Source: Deroplatys truncata
Taxonomy: Eukaryota; Arthropoda; Insecta; Mantodea; Mantidae
NCBI GenBank assembly: GCA_030765065.1
Contig: CM060988.1
Location: forward strand, 202,490,565 to 202,554,564
Length of the DNA: 64,000 nucleotides
Reading direction: 5' to 3'
Shown: positions 11,897-22,090 of the stretch, piece by piece
How positions within the stretch are numbered: the stretch's first letter is position 1
Layout: the number at the start of each line of letters is the position of its first letter
Translations under genes and position numbers: made by a program
Notes under the pieces: generated by a model
Database searches by the model: none
What the model saw: only the letters and a program-made list of their open reading frames with translations
What the model was told of the DNA's origin: nothing

Positions 11897-12288
11897 CCGA
11901 GCTCCGCAGTAACGTGTGAGGCTCGCATTCGGGAGGTCCCGGCATCGATTCCCAATCTGACTGTGGGTTTTTCGTGGTTTTCCCCTGCTGGTGTGTTCTG
12001 CCACAGATTCCCTCTCATGTTTCAGGTTGACTCAGGGGCTATGGTTCGGTCGGTGTCGGGCAGATGGCGTTGGAACTTCTTCACGACCCTGCTAGAGGGA
12101 AGCTTCTTGGGGTTGCACTGCTGGGTCGTGTTTCTCCGGTCCCCCTAGAGGGATGTCTCCGAGCGACACTCCCGTGGCCGGGTGGTCAAGCCTGAAACTT
12201 GCGCCGACCTTACTCTGCAACCCACACGTCTCCTTCGGTTCCCTCACAAAAGATCCATTGCTTATTGTCCCCTCCTTTCCTATCCTAA
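11897..12288 (+). mobile_element. SINE-A with single-copy (unexpanded) tail
   Basis: A 392-bp tRNA-derived SINE flanked by the 10-bp target duplication GCTGTTCACA (11887-11896 and 12289-12298). The head has an A-box-like stretch (GCAGTAACGTGTGAGGCTCG) and a B box (GGCATCGATTCCC). GTGGGTTTTTCGTGGTTTTC and CGGTGTCGGGCAGATGGCG follow in the body. The tail, about 12235-12288, contains CTTCGGTTCCC, CACAAAAGATCCA (12245-12257) and TGTCCCCTCC. These blocks occur in the same order in the monomer of the array at 24239-25465, so this copy shows the pre-amplification state. The overlapping 60-90 codon frames are not genes. Confidence 0.75.
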
Positions 12289-12395
12289 GCTGTTCACAGA
12301 AACAGACCTGCACGCGATGTTTTCAGGGGGTCACATGCATCTCCGGTGAAAAATAGATATCGAATTTTTGGGTTGAATACAATAGTTCCTCTACA
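12289..12395 (-). repeat. DR repeat, remainder after SINE-A insertion
   Basis: Resumes with the second GCTGTTCACA arm, then GGGGTCACATGCAT, GGTGAAAAATAGATATCGAATTTTTGGG and a diverged GAATACAATAGTTCC end. It completes the copy begun at 11265. Confidence 0.7.
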
Positions 12396-12699
12396 GTAAG
12401 GTGACGTTTAAATGTACGTGCGATCTTGTTTTCTTACCTTTTAGCCACTTTAAAATGCTCCCCAGGATGCAATTTCAAATGTTCAGTAACATTCTTTGAG
12501 GTTAATGGCGAGATCTAAACATCAAGTAGAGTTTTGGATTTAAGCATTTAATGCATAATTGACTTGTAGCAAGCTAAAGTAATAGTACTTTTTATAGGAA
12601 AATAGTACACTAAATTTAATTTTTGAATCAACGAATAACATTCAAAACTTGAAAATTTCCAAATATTTATCACGTGGGGCATCTCACCTGAGACTCGAC
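12396..12699. other. Unassigned AT-rich stretch
   Basis: Lies between two DR copies. No recognisable content. Confidence 0.4.
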
Positions 12700-13355
12700 C
12701 TTCATTCTAATTTCTCTACCACGCACCTAATAGGTAGAGAAGGTATTGCACACCATCCAAAAAATTGATACCGAGATTTCACCGGGAATGTATGTTTTGA
12801 GGCCCCCTGAATAAAAAAAGTGCTTTTAGAAAAAGGTGCGTGTGTGTGTGTGTGTGTGTGAACAGCATAACAGAAAAACGATAATCGGATATATACCAGA
12901 CTTGGTATTTAGGTTCAGTAGTTTCCAAAGATGCGAGAAACTTCACACCAAACTACTCTTTACATGGGACATTTTTGAAAGTTTTTATTTTCTAAAAAAT
13001 GGCTCTAACGATTTTCATTAAAATACTGTATTTTATATAGACTTACTTGACAAAAATAAAATGTACATCTTGAATTTTTTGGGAATAGGTGTGAAGTCCT
13101 CTTCATTCGGAAGGAATTTTATATAACTGGTAAAGACAAAAACGCACCACACAAATAAAAATGTACATTTCTTTAAAGCACACAATTTATTTCAAATAAT
13201 TTTTTTCTTCTTTCTTTTGTGGGATCAACCATTTCTGAGGTGTCCGTTATTAATGGCTCAATACTTGACATTCAGTTGTTTCCGATTGCATGGTAAGAAT
13301 AAGGAGTACATTTGGAGTACGGTTTGACTGTACTTTGTCGCTATTCTCTTTGTAA
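12700..13355 (+). repeat. DR repeat, plus orientation, split by mariner
   Basis: A well-preserved left and central part: AATTTCTCTACCACGCACCT, AATAGGTAGAGAAGGTATTG, the GT run, AACAGCATAACAGAAAAACG, CAAAGATGCGAGAAACTTC, CTCTAACGATTTTCATTAAA, GGTGTGAAGTCCTCTTCATTC, ATTTCTGAGGTGTCCGTTATTAATGG. It is broken at CTATTCTCTTTGTA, where the mariner element sits, and continues at 14622. Confidence 0.85.
12839..12860. repeat. (GT)n microsatellite inside DR
   Basis: About 11 GT units. DR copies often carry a GT (or CA) run at this place, as at 29793, so the tract is part of the repeat and prone to length change. Confidence 0.9.
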
Positions 13356-13381
13356 AGGGTCCTTCAACAAGAGTGTCCTAT
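13356..13381 (+). repeat. Mariner left terminal inverted repeat
   Basis: Starts AGGGTCCTTCAACAAGAG. The reverse complement of 14596-14621 matches it at 25 of 26 positions (C/T at position 7). These ends are the expected transposase binding sites. Confidence 0.9.
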
Positions 13382-13455
13382 GTTTAACATGTGATAGCTG
13401 CCGTTGTTATTGAGTTACAGCAGTCATTTGTTACAGTTGTTATTGACAAATAGCC

Positions 13456-14529
13456 ATGAAACGTTACAGCATTCAGCAACGCATAGAAATTGTGAAAATG
13501 TATTATCAAAATGGATCTGTTCGCCAAAGGTTCCGTGTATTGCGTGAAGTTTACGGTGTGCATAATCCTCCCTGCGAGAGAACGATTCGGTGTTTGATCG
13601 ATAAATTTGAAAGAAGTGGCTCTGTCAGCGATCAAAGAACGCCTGTACGTAATCGACGTAAGCGCTCCAACGAAAACATAGGCGCCGTTCGTGAGAGTGT
13701 ACGCGAGAACGGAAACAAATCAATTGCCCGTCGAGCACAAGAATTGGGGCTTTCGCCGACCACAGCTTGGCGAATTCTGCATCTGGACTTGAAGTTTCAC
13801 GCTTACAAAATGGTTTTAACTCAAGAACTAAAGCCCAATGACCATAGGTCGCGCCGTGTATTCGCTGACTGGACTATGGAGCAATTGGAAGCTGACCCGA
13901 ATTTTTGTCGAAAAATCATCTTCAGCGACGAAGCCCACTTTTGGATGGATGGTTGTGTTAACAAACAAAATTGCCGCTATTGGAGCAATCACAATCCAAT
14001 GCAGATTCAAGAACGACCACTTCATCCCCAAAAGGCTACTGTGTGGTGTGGAATTTGGTATGGTGGAATCATTGATCCATATTTTTTCCAAGATGAAGAT
14101 GGAGAAGCTCTAAGTGTCAATGGATAAAGATACCGGGCTCTTATAAGGGACTATTTTTGGGATGGTATGGATCTCAGAAACATCTGGTTCGAGCAAGATG
14201 GTGCCACATGTCATACTGTTCTCGAAACAAACGATCTTTTGAAGGAGAAGTTCAGAGGTTTCATCATTTCCTGTGGTGGTGATGTTAACTGGCCCCCGAG
14301 ATCATGTGATTTAACGCCGTTGGATTACTTCTTGTGGGGTTATGTTAAATCTCGAGTTTATGTCAAGAAGCCAGAAACAGTAAATGATCTTATGAATAAC
14401 ATCACGCGTGTTATTCGTGAAGTTTGACCTAATATACGTTCTTCTGTCATTGAAAATTGGGTCAACCGTATACGCGCAACCCAACGAAGTCGCGGCGGTC
14501 ACTTAACTGATGTTCTCTTCCACACGTAA
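13456..14529 (+). pseudogene. Mariner-like transposase, two in-frame stops
   Basis: The reading frame spans 357 codons from ATG at 13456 to TAA at 14527-14529, with no frameshift. It is interrupted by TAA at codon 224 (14125-14127) and TGA at codon 324 (14425-14427). Residues 1 to about 110 are basic and helix-turn-helix-like (MKRYSIQQRIEIVKMYYQNG at the start, ARRAQELGLSPTTAWRIL near 91-108), as expected for binding the terminal repeats. The DDE/D catalytic residues appear as D158 in FSDEAHFW, D248 in EQDGATCHT and D290 in DLTPLDYFLWG. That leaves 41 residues between the last two, a DD41D-type spacing rather than DD34D. The TGA could have arisen from CGA by CpG decay. The ATG lies 100 bp inside the left terminal repeat and the stop is 66 bp from the right one, the usual compact layout. 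It is unlikely to make active enzyme. Confidence 0.9.
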
Positions 14530-14595
14530 TGGCACTAATTATGTTCCAAAATAAACATCTATCATTTATAGAACGTGTTTTATTCAAGTTCAGAG

Positions 14596-14621
14596 ATAGG
14601 ACACTCTTGTTGAAAGACCCT
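14596..14621 (-). repeat. Mariner right terminal inverted repeat
   Basis: ATAGGACACTCTTGTTGAAA followed by GACCCT; the inverted partner of 13356-13381. Confidence 0.9.
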
Positions 14622-14775
14622 ATATATATACAACGAAATATGTAATGGAACTATTTCTGCAAAGGTTTATCTCGATTAAAATGAAGTAGATAGAAAAATA
14701 AGCTTTTGTAAAAATAATTTTTATAGAATAAGAGATATAGGGCAGAGAAAGTGATGTGAATTTAGCACATCAGCA
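14622..14775 (+). repeat. DR repeat, right end after mariner
   Basis: Continues the copy cut at 13355: CAACGAAATATGTAATGGAA, CTGCAAAGGTTTATCTCGAT, GAAGTAGATAGAAAAATAAG, ending in GCAGAGAAAGTGATGTGAAT and AGCACATCA. Confidence 0.8.
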
Positions 14776-15054
14776 TTAAAATTAGTTTCATGTTGAAGAA
14801 ATGTATAGCTAAATTGGTCGAGATCTCAACATTATTGAAGTAAGAGCAATTTTGAATTGTTGCAGCGTTGCTCTTATGTCAGATTTTGACATTATGGGAC
14901 GGAACGGTGACAAACTGGCAAATGCCATGTGGTGCCATGATTAGCAAGAGCGGCCGTTCTTCTGTTCCATCCTTTAAGGGAGCTATTATCATTTACATCC
15001 GATTTTTAAAGTGATGTAGTTCCTAAAGCAAGAATATTATTGAACATCCCTCCT

Positions 15055-15520
15055 ATAGACAAATATTTACCTGCAATGTTAACATTCACATAACTTACTC
15101 TACTCACGCTTCTACAAACTATTCTTACCAAATCTTATTATTCTATTTACTCCATGTTAATCGAGATGAACTTTTGCAGAAATTGTTTTATTAGATATAA
15201 GAAACTGAATCGATACTCGGCTGTTTAAAAGTGGCTTGCTATGGCTTTAAAAGCCCGTACTCTCTCCATGACATCGCGAGAAACAAATGAATAGCAACAG
15301 CACTTTAAAAGAAAAATTAAAACTAATAATAACGGAAATAGAACAAAGTCGCAGGAAATATATTGTGTGTTTTAACATGATGTACATTTTTGTCTTTCTG
15401 TTGCGGTTTACCAATTATACAAACGTCATTCAGAATGTAGAGGGCTTCATAGGGTATTCCCAGGAAATTCAACATACACGTTTTATTTGGCAAACATAAT
15501 CAAAATGGTTAAATCTATGT
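15055..15520 (-). repeat. DR repeat, minus orientation, partial
   Basis: Runs from AACATTCACATAACTTACTC, through CCATGTTAATCGAGATGAAC and ACATCGCGAGAAACAAATGA, to ATTCAGAATGTAGAGGGCTTC and AATCAAAATGGTTAAATC. The part after this is missing. Confidence 0.75.
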
Positions 15521-15555
15521 AAAGGCTTGAAGATGTCTGGACTAAATAGCACATG

Positions 15556-15870
15556 ATTGTTTATGACAGGGTGGAGCTGGCGGGGTACGCCCACCTTGTG
15601 TGGGCCTCGCAGTAAAAGGTCACGAGGTCACCACGCGCTCTGGAACATAACCAAGACTCGATTCCCGTCGTTACCTGCAGCACAATCAGCTGATATGGCC
15701 GGCCGGCCACAACAATGTGGTGCAGGCTTGGCACATTCGGCCAACTTCGGCAATCTCCGGCGAGTGCTGCGACACTGCTGCATGCATAATGCGGAAGTTG
15801 CTTCATAGCTGCGTGCAAAAATGTTGGCCAATTTGGCAACCTCGTGACCAGCGTAGTGTTACTTCATTTG
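15556..15870. other. GC-rich insertion of unknown type
   Basis: About 310 bp, markedly more GC-rich than its flanks, lying beside a truncated DR copy. It contains GACTCGATTCCCG (B-box-like) at about 15656 and a GGCCGGCCGGCC run near 15700, and is crossed by several open frames of 67-92 codons on both strands that share no recognised motif. It may be another SINE or a former CpG-rich element. Confidence 0.35.
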
Positions 15871-16079
15871 TTTCACCTATACAGATGTTAAGTATGGCAC
15901 TCGAAGCAAATGTTTCTTTTATATATTTTCGGGAATAAAGTAAAGGGAGAACTTGCAGGTAACTTTTCAAACTACGTTAACAGTTTCGCTTAAAGGAAAA
16001 AGAAATTGAGGTGCTAGCACAACAAAATGCATACTTGTTCATTTTTTCAGCATTAATCTCTCCAAACTATCTTCTAAAT

Positions 16080-16615
16080 GGTCGTTTTTGTTTTCTCAAA
16101 AATGGCTCTAACGATTTTCATTAAAACACCATATGTTTGAGGTACAAACATGAATAATGAAAAGCAGGTATACCTTGAATTTTCTGCAAACAGTCTGTGA
16201 AGACTTCTTCATTCTCAACGAATTTTGTATAACCGATAAACTGTTAAGAGAAGATAAAACGTCAGTACAAAAAAAATGTAGATGGGGTTAAAATACACAA
16301 TATATTTGAGCGTTTTTTGTGTCACTTTGGTTCGAGATTTACCATATTATATTATACATTTCTTCAAGTGCTAAGTCACTATTCTTTTGTTTCTCGTGAT
16401 GTCATACAACAATTATGGAATTTCAAAGCCAACATTTAGCGACCCACTTTTTAAACATCTGACTGTCACTTCAGTCTCCTGTATCCCTACGATACATGTA
16501 ATGAAATCATGTTTGCAAGTGTTTATTTCTGTTAGCATTAAGTAAACAGAAAAATAAGCGTTTGTAGAAGAGTGGTAATGAAAGTTATGTGCATGTAACA
16601 TGATATGGACTGTCG
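16080..16615 (+). repeat. DR repeat, plus orientation, central and right parts
   Basis: Begins at GTTTTCTCAAAAATGGCTCT, continues through ATTTTCTGCAAACAGTCTGTG and TATGGAATTTCAAAGCCAAC, and ends at AAAGTTATGTGCATGTAACA. The left third is missing. Confidence 0.8.
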
Positions 16616-17116
16616 CCAATATCCTCTCCCCTAGCTAGTGTTTGTCCGCGGGACCGGCACAGGAATCCCTTAAATACAAATTAGCCACAATAAGCACACC
16701 TTTTGTATTAAAATTAACTGCACTTACATTATCGCGTGGTTGTTGCGATCCCTCAACTACAGGCTTTTTAATTTTAAAATGTTAGTGACATTCCTGTGCA
16801 AGCTTTCTCAGAGATTCCTTGGACACGTGCTCAGGAGTTGCATAAACTAAGCACTTTTGATGAAGAAATGCACTGAATTGAAATGAGGCGATGAATCCAT
16901 GTGACCAGCTATACGACTTAAGCCAGCATCGTACATAAATTATGTTCTTTATGCGATGTTCACAAATGATGCAATTCGTTTCTGAGAAAAAATACAGATC
17001 GAAAACATCATCACCAACGATTCCGCTCCAAACATTTTAAGTGAACCTCTGTTTATGTTTATACTATTTTACTTCACTAGGGATTCCGTGGAGAAATTAT
17101 CCTCTTATTTATTTTT
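16616..17116. other. Unassigned stretch
   Basis: No recognised content. The last bases (TCTTATTTATTT, 17103-17114) are probably the left target duplication of the SINE-B copy that follows. Confidence 0.4.
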
Positions 17117-17388
17117 GTCGTCCTCCGTGGTCTAGGGGTACTCTAGTTCCCGAGGTCGCGTGCTCAAACCCCGGAGGGCGATGGGTTTTTACGGGCGTAT
17201 GGCTTCCTACAGATGGGAAGTAAAGCCAGTGGTCCCGTGTTGTAGATTTACGGTACGTATAAGAACCTCAAACCTGATAAAGAGGCCTCTCAGCAACATT
17301 TCCGGTCTTTCATGCCCAATATAGAATGGGATGCTAAGGACCATATTAGTTAAACAGCTCATAAATAAAACTCAGTTTAATGTAATTT
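17117..17388 (+). mobile_element. SINE-B (tRNA-derived), plus orientation
   Basis: Starts GTCGTCCTCCGTGGTCTAGG, a tRNA-like head with a GTGGTCTAG(T/G)GGT A box. It has a B-box region (GGTCGCGTGCTCAAACCCC) and CGGAGG, which can pair with CCTCCG as an acceptor-stem remnant. The body includes GGTCCCGTG, CGTAGATTTACGGCACGT-like and CCTGATAAAGAGGCCTCT blocks. The tail is CATAAATAAAACTCAGTTTA. Flanks TCTTATTTATTT (left) and TCTTATTTCTTT (17389-17400) look like a 12-bp target duplication with one change. It is more diverged than the copies in the 63-bp array. Confidence 0.85.
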
Positions 17389-17400
17389 TCTTATTTCTTT

Positions 17401-18523
17401 GCTCCACAACAAGTAAGAAAACAATGAAACAAAGCAAAACAAATGGCGTGGCCTAATTTAAAGAAAAAAGCCAAAATGAAAGTTTGAGTTGGAGGATTTT
17501 CAGGCCAAAGTTCATGTCAACATTGCTCAATGTTTTGCTGTCAGGAATACATTTCCGAAATATTTGAGAGCAACTTGTTGACTACCAAATTAAACCGAAT
17601 TGGAAAAGCATCAACAAATGTTCTTCAAACCATGGCGTGCAGCATCTGAACGGACATGTGCACAGAAATTTACGATGTATTTAAATGTTTACCAAAAAAG
17701 GCACACACAATTTTGGGAGTAAACAAAGTTTTGTAAGATAAACAAGGTCGATGACGTCAAACTTGTATCACGCTCCAATTTTCCTTGTGATGCTGCAGCT
17801 TTTTCTGTTCACAAACCGTAGTGGAGCACCTGCAAGGAGATTCAATTTGTAGAGAGTCTGCATGTATGTAGTGAAGCGTTTATAATTATCTAGATCCTTC
17901 AAAGTAGTTTAAAATGAGTAATTCTTACAAATTTTAACACACGCATCAAAGTTGAGGAAGACTTGTTACAAACTTAGGGGTAGTTTACACAAACAGCCTA
18001 TAAAAATGTCATGATTTTAAGATGAATCATTTGCAATCTTTTGTGCATGTATGAGGAGACATTTCAAATAACAAGGGTACTTAATGGAGGGCTTTTAACA
18101 TTTTTAGACGAGTCGAGTCAGATACGGAGTGATATTTATACATAATATTTCTTTAATAGTTTCAAATTTACTTTAAATCGGTACAAAATGAAGGTGGTGT
18201 TCCTAAAATCTACTAGTTTTAGCATTAAACAATGCTGCCACAAGACTATGTACACATTTAAATTTGCTTTTAAAACTCATTAACAGCATTACCATAATTA
18301 CGAATGTCTGCTAAGTTGGTAGCAATGGTAGTAGCTTTCTAGAGCTTGATGGGAGATGGCCACAAGAAACATCTACCTCACATTAAAGGAACACGTTAGA
18401 AGAAATAAGAAGGAAGAAGCATATTAAAGTAAGACACAATCGTACACTAAAAGAGAGACTAATTAAAAAAGAACAGAGAATGAGAAAACAGATAGGAGTA
18501 GTAAATAGGTAGAGTAAACCACC
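17401..18523. other. Unassigned AT-rich stretch
   Basis: No recognised gene or repeat and no open frame of note. It ends at the inferred left end of the pogo-like element. Confidence 0.4.
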
Positions 18524-18919
18524 CAGTTATTGGCACTTTAAGCACACAGTTTATGAAATATTCAATTTCTTCCATTTTTCACATTTAATTTTATACAAAA
18601 AAATCTCACACTTTTAGGAAGAGTGAACGAATATATTTTTGATAAAGTAGAGGTTTAAAACACACATGGGTAATCAGGAAAGAATTAAAAATTGCATAAC
18701 AAAGTCCCATCTATTGCCACAGTTGAAAATTGAGTAAAGTGTTTACATTAAGGATTGCATTTTGACACACAGGCCCTCATGACTAACTCCAAGTCTTCTT
18801 ATTACCAAATAATGTCAGCTACCTAATAATTATTATTATTATTTAGTTAATTTAAATAAGAGGTCTTACACTAGACCTATGGAACACTAACTAGGTTTAT
18901 TACAAACATAATTGTTATT

Positions 18920-21144
18920 TTAAAAGCTGATTTTGTCAATTTCACCATCAGTATCGTCTTCAATAGTAAAACAATAATGACACAAGAAGAGATCTTCATC
19001 CGAATCCTCTGGAATTTGACATTTATGTTCCTTAGGTTCATGGTACACTGCATTCGAAACTGTACGAGTACATTTAAAACAGATTCCATGAATAAAGCCC
19101 CTCTGCTAGTAGAATGCTCGGAAATAGGAGTTGAAGTCGCCTGTTGTAGCACGAAATTTTCAGAGAGAGAGAGAGAGACGTTTTTTGTTTTTCGTGTTTG
19201 TAGCAGTCCTTTTTTACTTTTCTTTTTTTAATACGCATTCCTGCTCTTGATTTCTGTTGTTCTTCTGTCATTATCTTTTTCTTTTCTCTGTTAGCCCCTT
19301 CCTTAAGTTTCTCTTTAACATTATACGCTTCTTTCCTCTTCCTTGAAGTCAAAACAAATGGAACTCTTTTAATATTTCTCTTTCCCTTCCTCTTTGGTGT
19401 AGGCTATTATCTTTAGTGGGTGTTATTAATACATTATCTCCAGAACTAACATCTTAATCCTTGTTATTTTTATCGAGTAGTGATGGTGCAATAGACAGAA
19501 TCTCAATATTATCTGCAGAACCTTTGTCCTCATTTTCAGAACCATACTTTATATTAGTTGCTTGTTCTTCAGCATTCAGTTCACTGTTTTGTTCAATTTG
19601 ATTTGTATTCTTATCTTGATAACGCTCATAGAGCCCGTAGAGGACAAATAATTCCTCCCCATGTTCTTTGTCTTCCACTATTTTCTTTATGTTTTTAAAT
19701 GTTTCATAAATCATCATATGAAAGTGGTTGTATTTCTGAGCTGGTCTTCGCATCGTGCTTGGAACGTTTTTGCCAATGCACATCGGCATTCCATGGATAC
19801 AGACCGGTTGCTCTTAAGTGAGCATTTCAAGCGAATGTTCTGCAACATGGGTTCAAGGATGGGTGCACAGCCTTATTCACATGTTGTGCTCTCCATGCAA
19901 GTACAGATCAGCTGGCTGGAGAATCCGTGTTGAATGTTCTGCAACATGGGTTCAAGGATGGGTGCACAGCCTTATTCAGATGTTGTGCTCTCCATGCAAG
20001 TACAGATCAGCTGGCTGGAGAATCCGTGTTGAATTTGGATAGAGAGCTAGTTCCTCGCTACGGTGATACGTAAAATGAGTTTTGTGACCATCTACGAACA
20101 GAATAACTGGAAGTGGACTGCTATTTTCAACAAGATAAGGGTAAAATACATTTCCAATAAACTCAAAGAATGCTTGCGATTTCATCCAGCCATTGTCGTT
20201 GCGAGCAATACCCCAATTTTCAGGAACTTTGCAAATAGTATCCTGTGTGATTCTGTGAAGTGAGTAAATAATCATGGGCGAACATGTCTTGCCAGATGCT
20301 GAGAATATGCACATCACAGTAGGAGTTGCTTTTTTGCCTGACTATACTCCACTTCATGCACATTCTTAGATCCTGTGGGTGCCAAAATGAGGTTTTTCTT
20401 TGTTTCGTCGCCATTGAAAACCCTTTCAGTATCCGACAGGACATCAAAAACATGTTCTTCTTTTAGAATATCTTCAACTGTCTTGAACCATCCGCGAATA
20501 TTTTCTTCACTTACGCAAGCACTAACAGCTACAAGCGATTTCAGGGTGTCTGCGCAGGAAACCATGGTATCCACCACTCATTTCCAGGCATATTTTCTTA
20601 AATGGGTTAGGACGATTATTTTGTTTCATGTTTTCCTTAACGCTCATTTGGATGTCTTCCTTTCTTCTTGGGAACCCCTTCCGTACACATTCGAAAATCC
20701 ACCCATGAAATAAATAAATAAATAAAATGATAACTTTTGTAACTTCATATCATGTTAGGAATTTTTAATATAAAACTGACAAAATTAATTAATTAAAAAT
20801 TAGTTTTAAAAACAATTCTAGATTTTTTTACAAAAACTTTTAAATGCAATTTCAGAGGGGGTAAATTTTACTGAATTCAATTTTATAAAATTATATTTTT
20901 GTTCTAGTAAAAAATGAATTTTTATCATCTAAGCTTTTGCTACACACCGAACTAAAATGCTTTCTTATTTTTCACTCAGTATTGGAGCATGTCCATGTGC
21001 GGTTTTGGAAAAATTATCACTACAACAGAATTGTAAGGTTAACCTCGGCACACCATGCAGTTTTGCTGCAGTCTTAAATGCCATGCCTTTTCTGACTGCA
21101 TCGAGATCTTCTTTATTATATTTGTGTGACTGATGACGGCCCAT
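18920..21144 (-). pseudogene. Pogo-type transposase relic (HTH_psq, CENP-B-like HTH, DDE)
   Basis: The pieces lie in family order on the minus strand but in shifting frames. MGRHQSHKYNKEDLDAVRKG starts at 21144 and is followed by AAKLHGVPRLTL, a Psq-type helix-turn-helix. A gap of ~270 AT-rich bases (intron or insertion) follows. RKGFPRRKEDIQMSVK and NNRPNPFKK (20700-20590) belong to a CENP-B-type HTH. VSACVSEENIRGWFK leads into the catalytic domain: VFNGDET (first D), WGIARNDNGWM, VILFVDGHKTH (second D), TRILQPADLY (third D). ATGLYPWNADVHW follows in a third frame. The C-terminal part contains PKRKGKRNIKRVPFVLTS, a basic coiled stretch and a Cys-rich end (CFKC, DEDLFLCHYCF) closing with TAA at 18920-18922. 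At least three frame changes and a 99-bp internal duplication make it inactive. Confidence 0.8.
19833..20030. repeat. 99-bp tandem duplication within the transposase relic
   Basis: Two copies (19833-19931, 19932-20030) differ at one position (CAC/CAG near 19880 and 19979). Each covers the codons around TRILQPADLYLHGEHN, including the third catalytic Asp. 99 is a multiple of 3, so the duplication itself keeps frame, although each copy has its own in-frame stop. Low divergence implies that it happened late in the decay of the element. Confidence 0.9.
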
Positions 21145-21218
21145 ATTGGATGAAACTCGTGTCCAGTAACAAATTTAACAATGGATCAGAGATGTATCTA
21201 CTTGGAAACTTATTGTTG

Positions 21219-21424
21219 CCAATAATTGGCACATATGTTTCCAGCAATTGACACCTGTCGTTCATTTTAAATCCCTAATATTTCAAACAATTGAATATAA
21301 GAATGTTAGGCACAATTTAAGGCTTGTTTAATACACATTAACGTTAATACTTGATTTTCCAGTAATTGACACCGCCTGCCCATAATTGGGATACATGCAT
21401 AATTTGATTCCAATAATTGACACA
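21219..21424. repeat. Repeated CCARTAATTGRCAC motifs at the transposon right end
   Basis: GCCAATAATTGGCAC (21219), CCAGCAATTGACACC (21241), CCAGTAATTGACACC (21359), CCCATAATTGGG (21379) and CCAATAATTGACACACC (21410) all lie upstream of the transposase start. They resemble the proposed terminal motif TATTGGCAC and could be subterminal transposase-binding sites. Confidence 0.6.
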
Positions 21425-21736
21425 CCTCAAACAATGCTTACATTGAGGTTAGGAATCTCATATTTCAAAGCATGCTGATAGCCAGTGTTTTAGATAAGGG
21501 ATATGATTGACAAATAATAATAAAGTGAAACTGTATCCTTAACTTACCTCTAAGAAAAAGCGTACAAATTCAACAACATGCACACAACTTTACAATCTCG
21601 GAAATGCTGATTTATGGTGGGAACCAATCAACATCCTCTAACAAGAAACTTGAGGTGTAAAGTATGCATCGAACAGTATTGCCAACTTGGTACAATGCTT
21701 AATATCCGTATCTTAATAAAAAAAAGTGCCAATATT

Positions 21737-22090
21737 AGGGCTCTCTACCCTATGTACATAATTAATATAAGAGTATTATGTGTAAAGGGTAAACTTTGTA
21801 CAGAAAGCTGACTAACACAGAAGTGTAATTAGCAACGGACCACACAGAGTAGCTGGGAAAAAACCTATCACAGGGAGTAGGCTAAATAAGCGACCCAAGA
21901 GCACAGAGGTGAGAGAAATAGTGATTGGAGCGAGTGAGATAGGTAATATGAGAAAGAGACAGATATAAATCGGAATACCCAAAGTAGTAAAGTTTTGCCA
22001 CAGAAGAAATACATGTATGATTTTATTTTCAAGGCCCCGAACACAATAGCCAATAGGAAAATATGTTATATACCTAGCGTTATATATATT
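21737..22090. other. Unassigned stretch left of a TATA-like site
   Basis: No gene recognised. It could be the upstream part of an LTR whose promoter lies at 22109. Confidence 0.3.

Larger units (their letters stand above)
13356..14621 (+). mobile_element. Mariner-type DNA transposon, full length, inactivated
   Basis: A 1266-bp element with 26-bp terminal inverted repeats that differ at one position, and one transposase reading frame between them. Tc1/mariner elements move by cut-and-paste into TA. Here TA lies two bases outside the left repeat (13353-13354) and an alternating TA tract follows the right repeat, so the exact target duplication cannot be fixed. It is nested in a plus-oriented DR copy (12700-13355 and 14622-14775) and is therefore younger than that copy. 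The two ends are nearly identical and there are only two stops, which points to a fairly recent insertion. Confidence 0.9.
18524..21736 (-). mobile_element. Pogo/Tigger-like DNA transposon, decayed
   Basis: A ~3.2-kb relic whose transposase reads on the minus strand (18920-21144). Possible ends are CAGTTATTGGCACTTT at 18524-18539 and, inverted, AAAGTGCCAATATTA at about 21722-21736; they share the 12-mer TATTGGCACTTT. Variants of the same motif (CCAATAATTGGCAC, CCAGTAATTGACACC) recur several times inside the right end. Elements of this group transpose by cut-and-paste into TA. The terminal assignment is tentative; the coding relic is firm. Confidence 0.55.

Noticed and set aside
11885..12356. 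Overlapping frames of 67-87 codons on both strands
   Set aside because: They coincide with the GC-rich SINE-A insertion bounded by the GCTGTTCACA duplication.
15561..15839. Frames of 67-92 codons on both strands in a GC-rich island
   Set aside because: High GC content lowers stop frequency; none of the translations shows a known motif.
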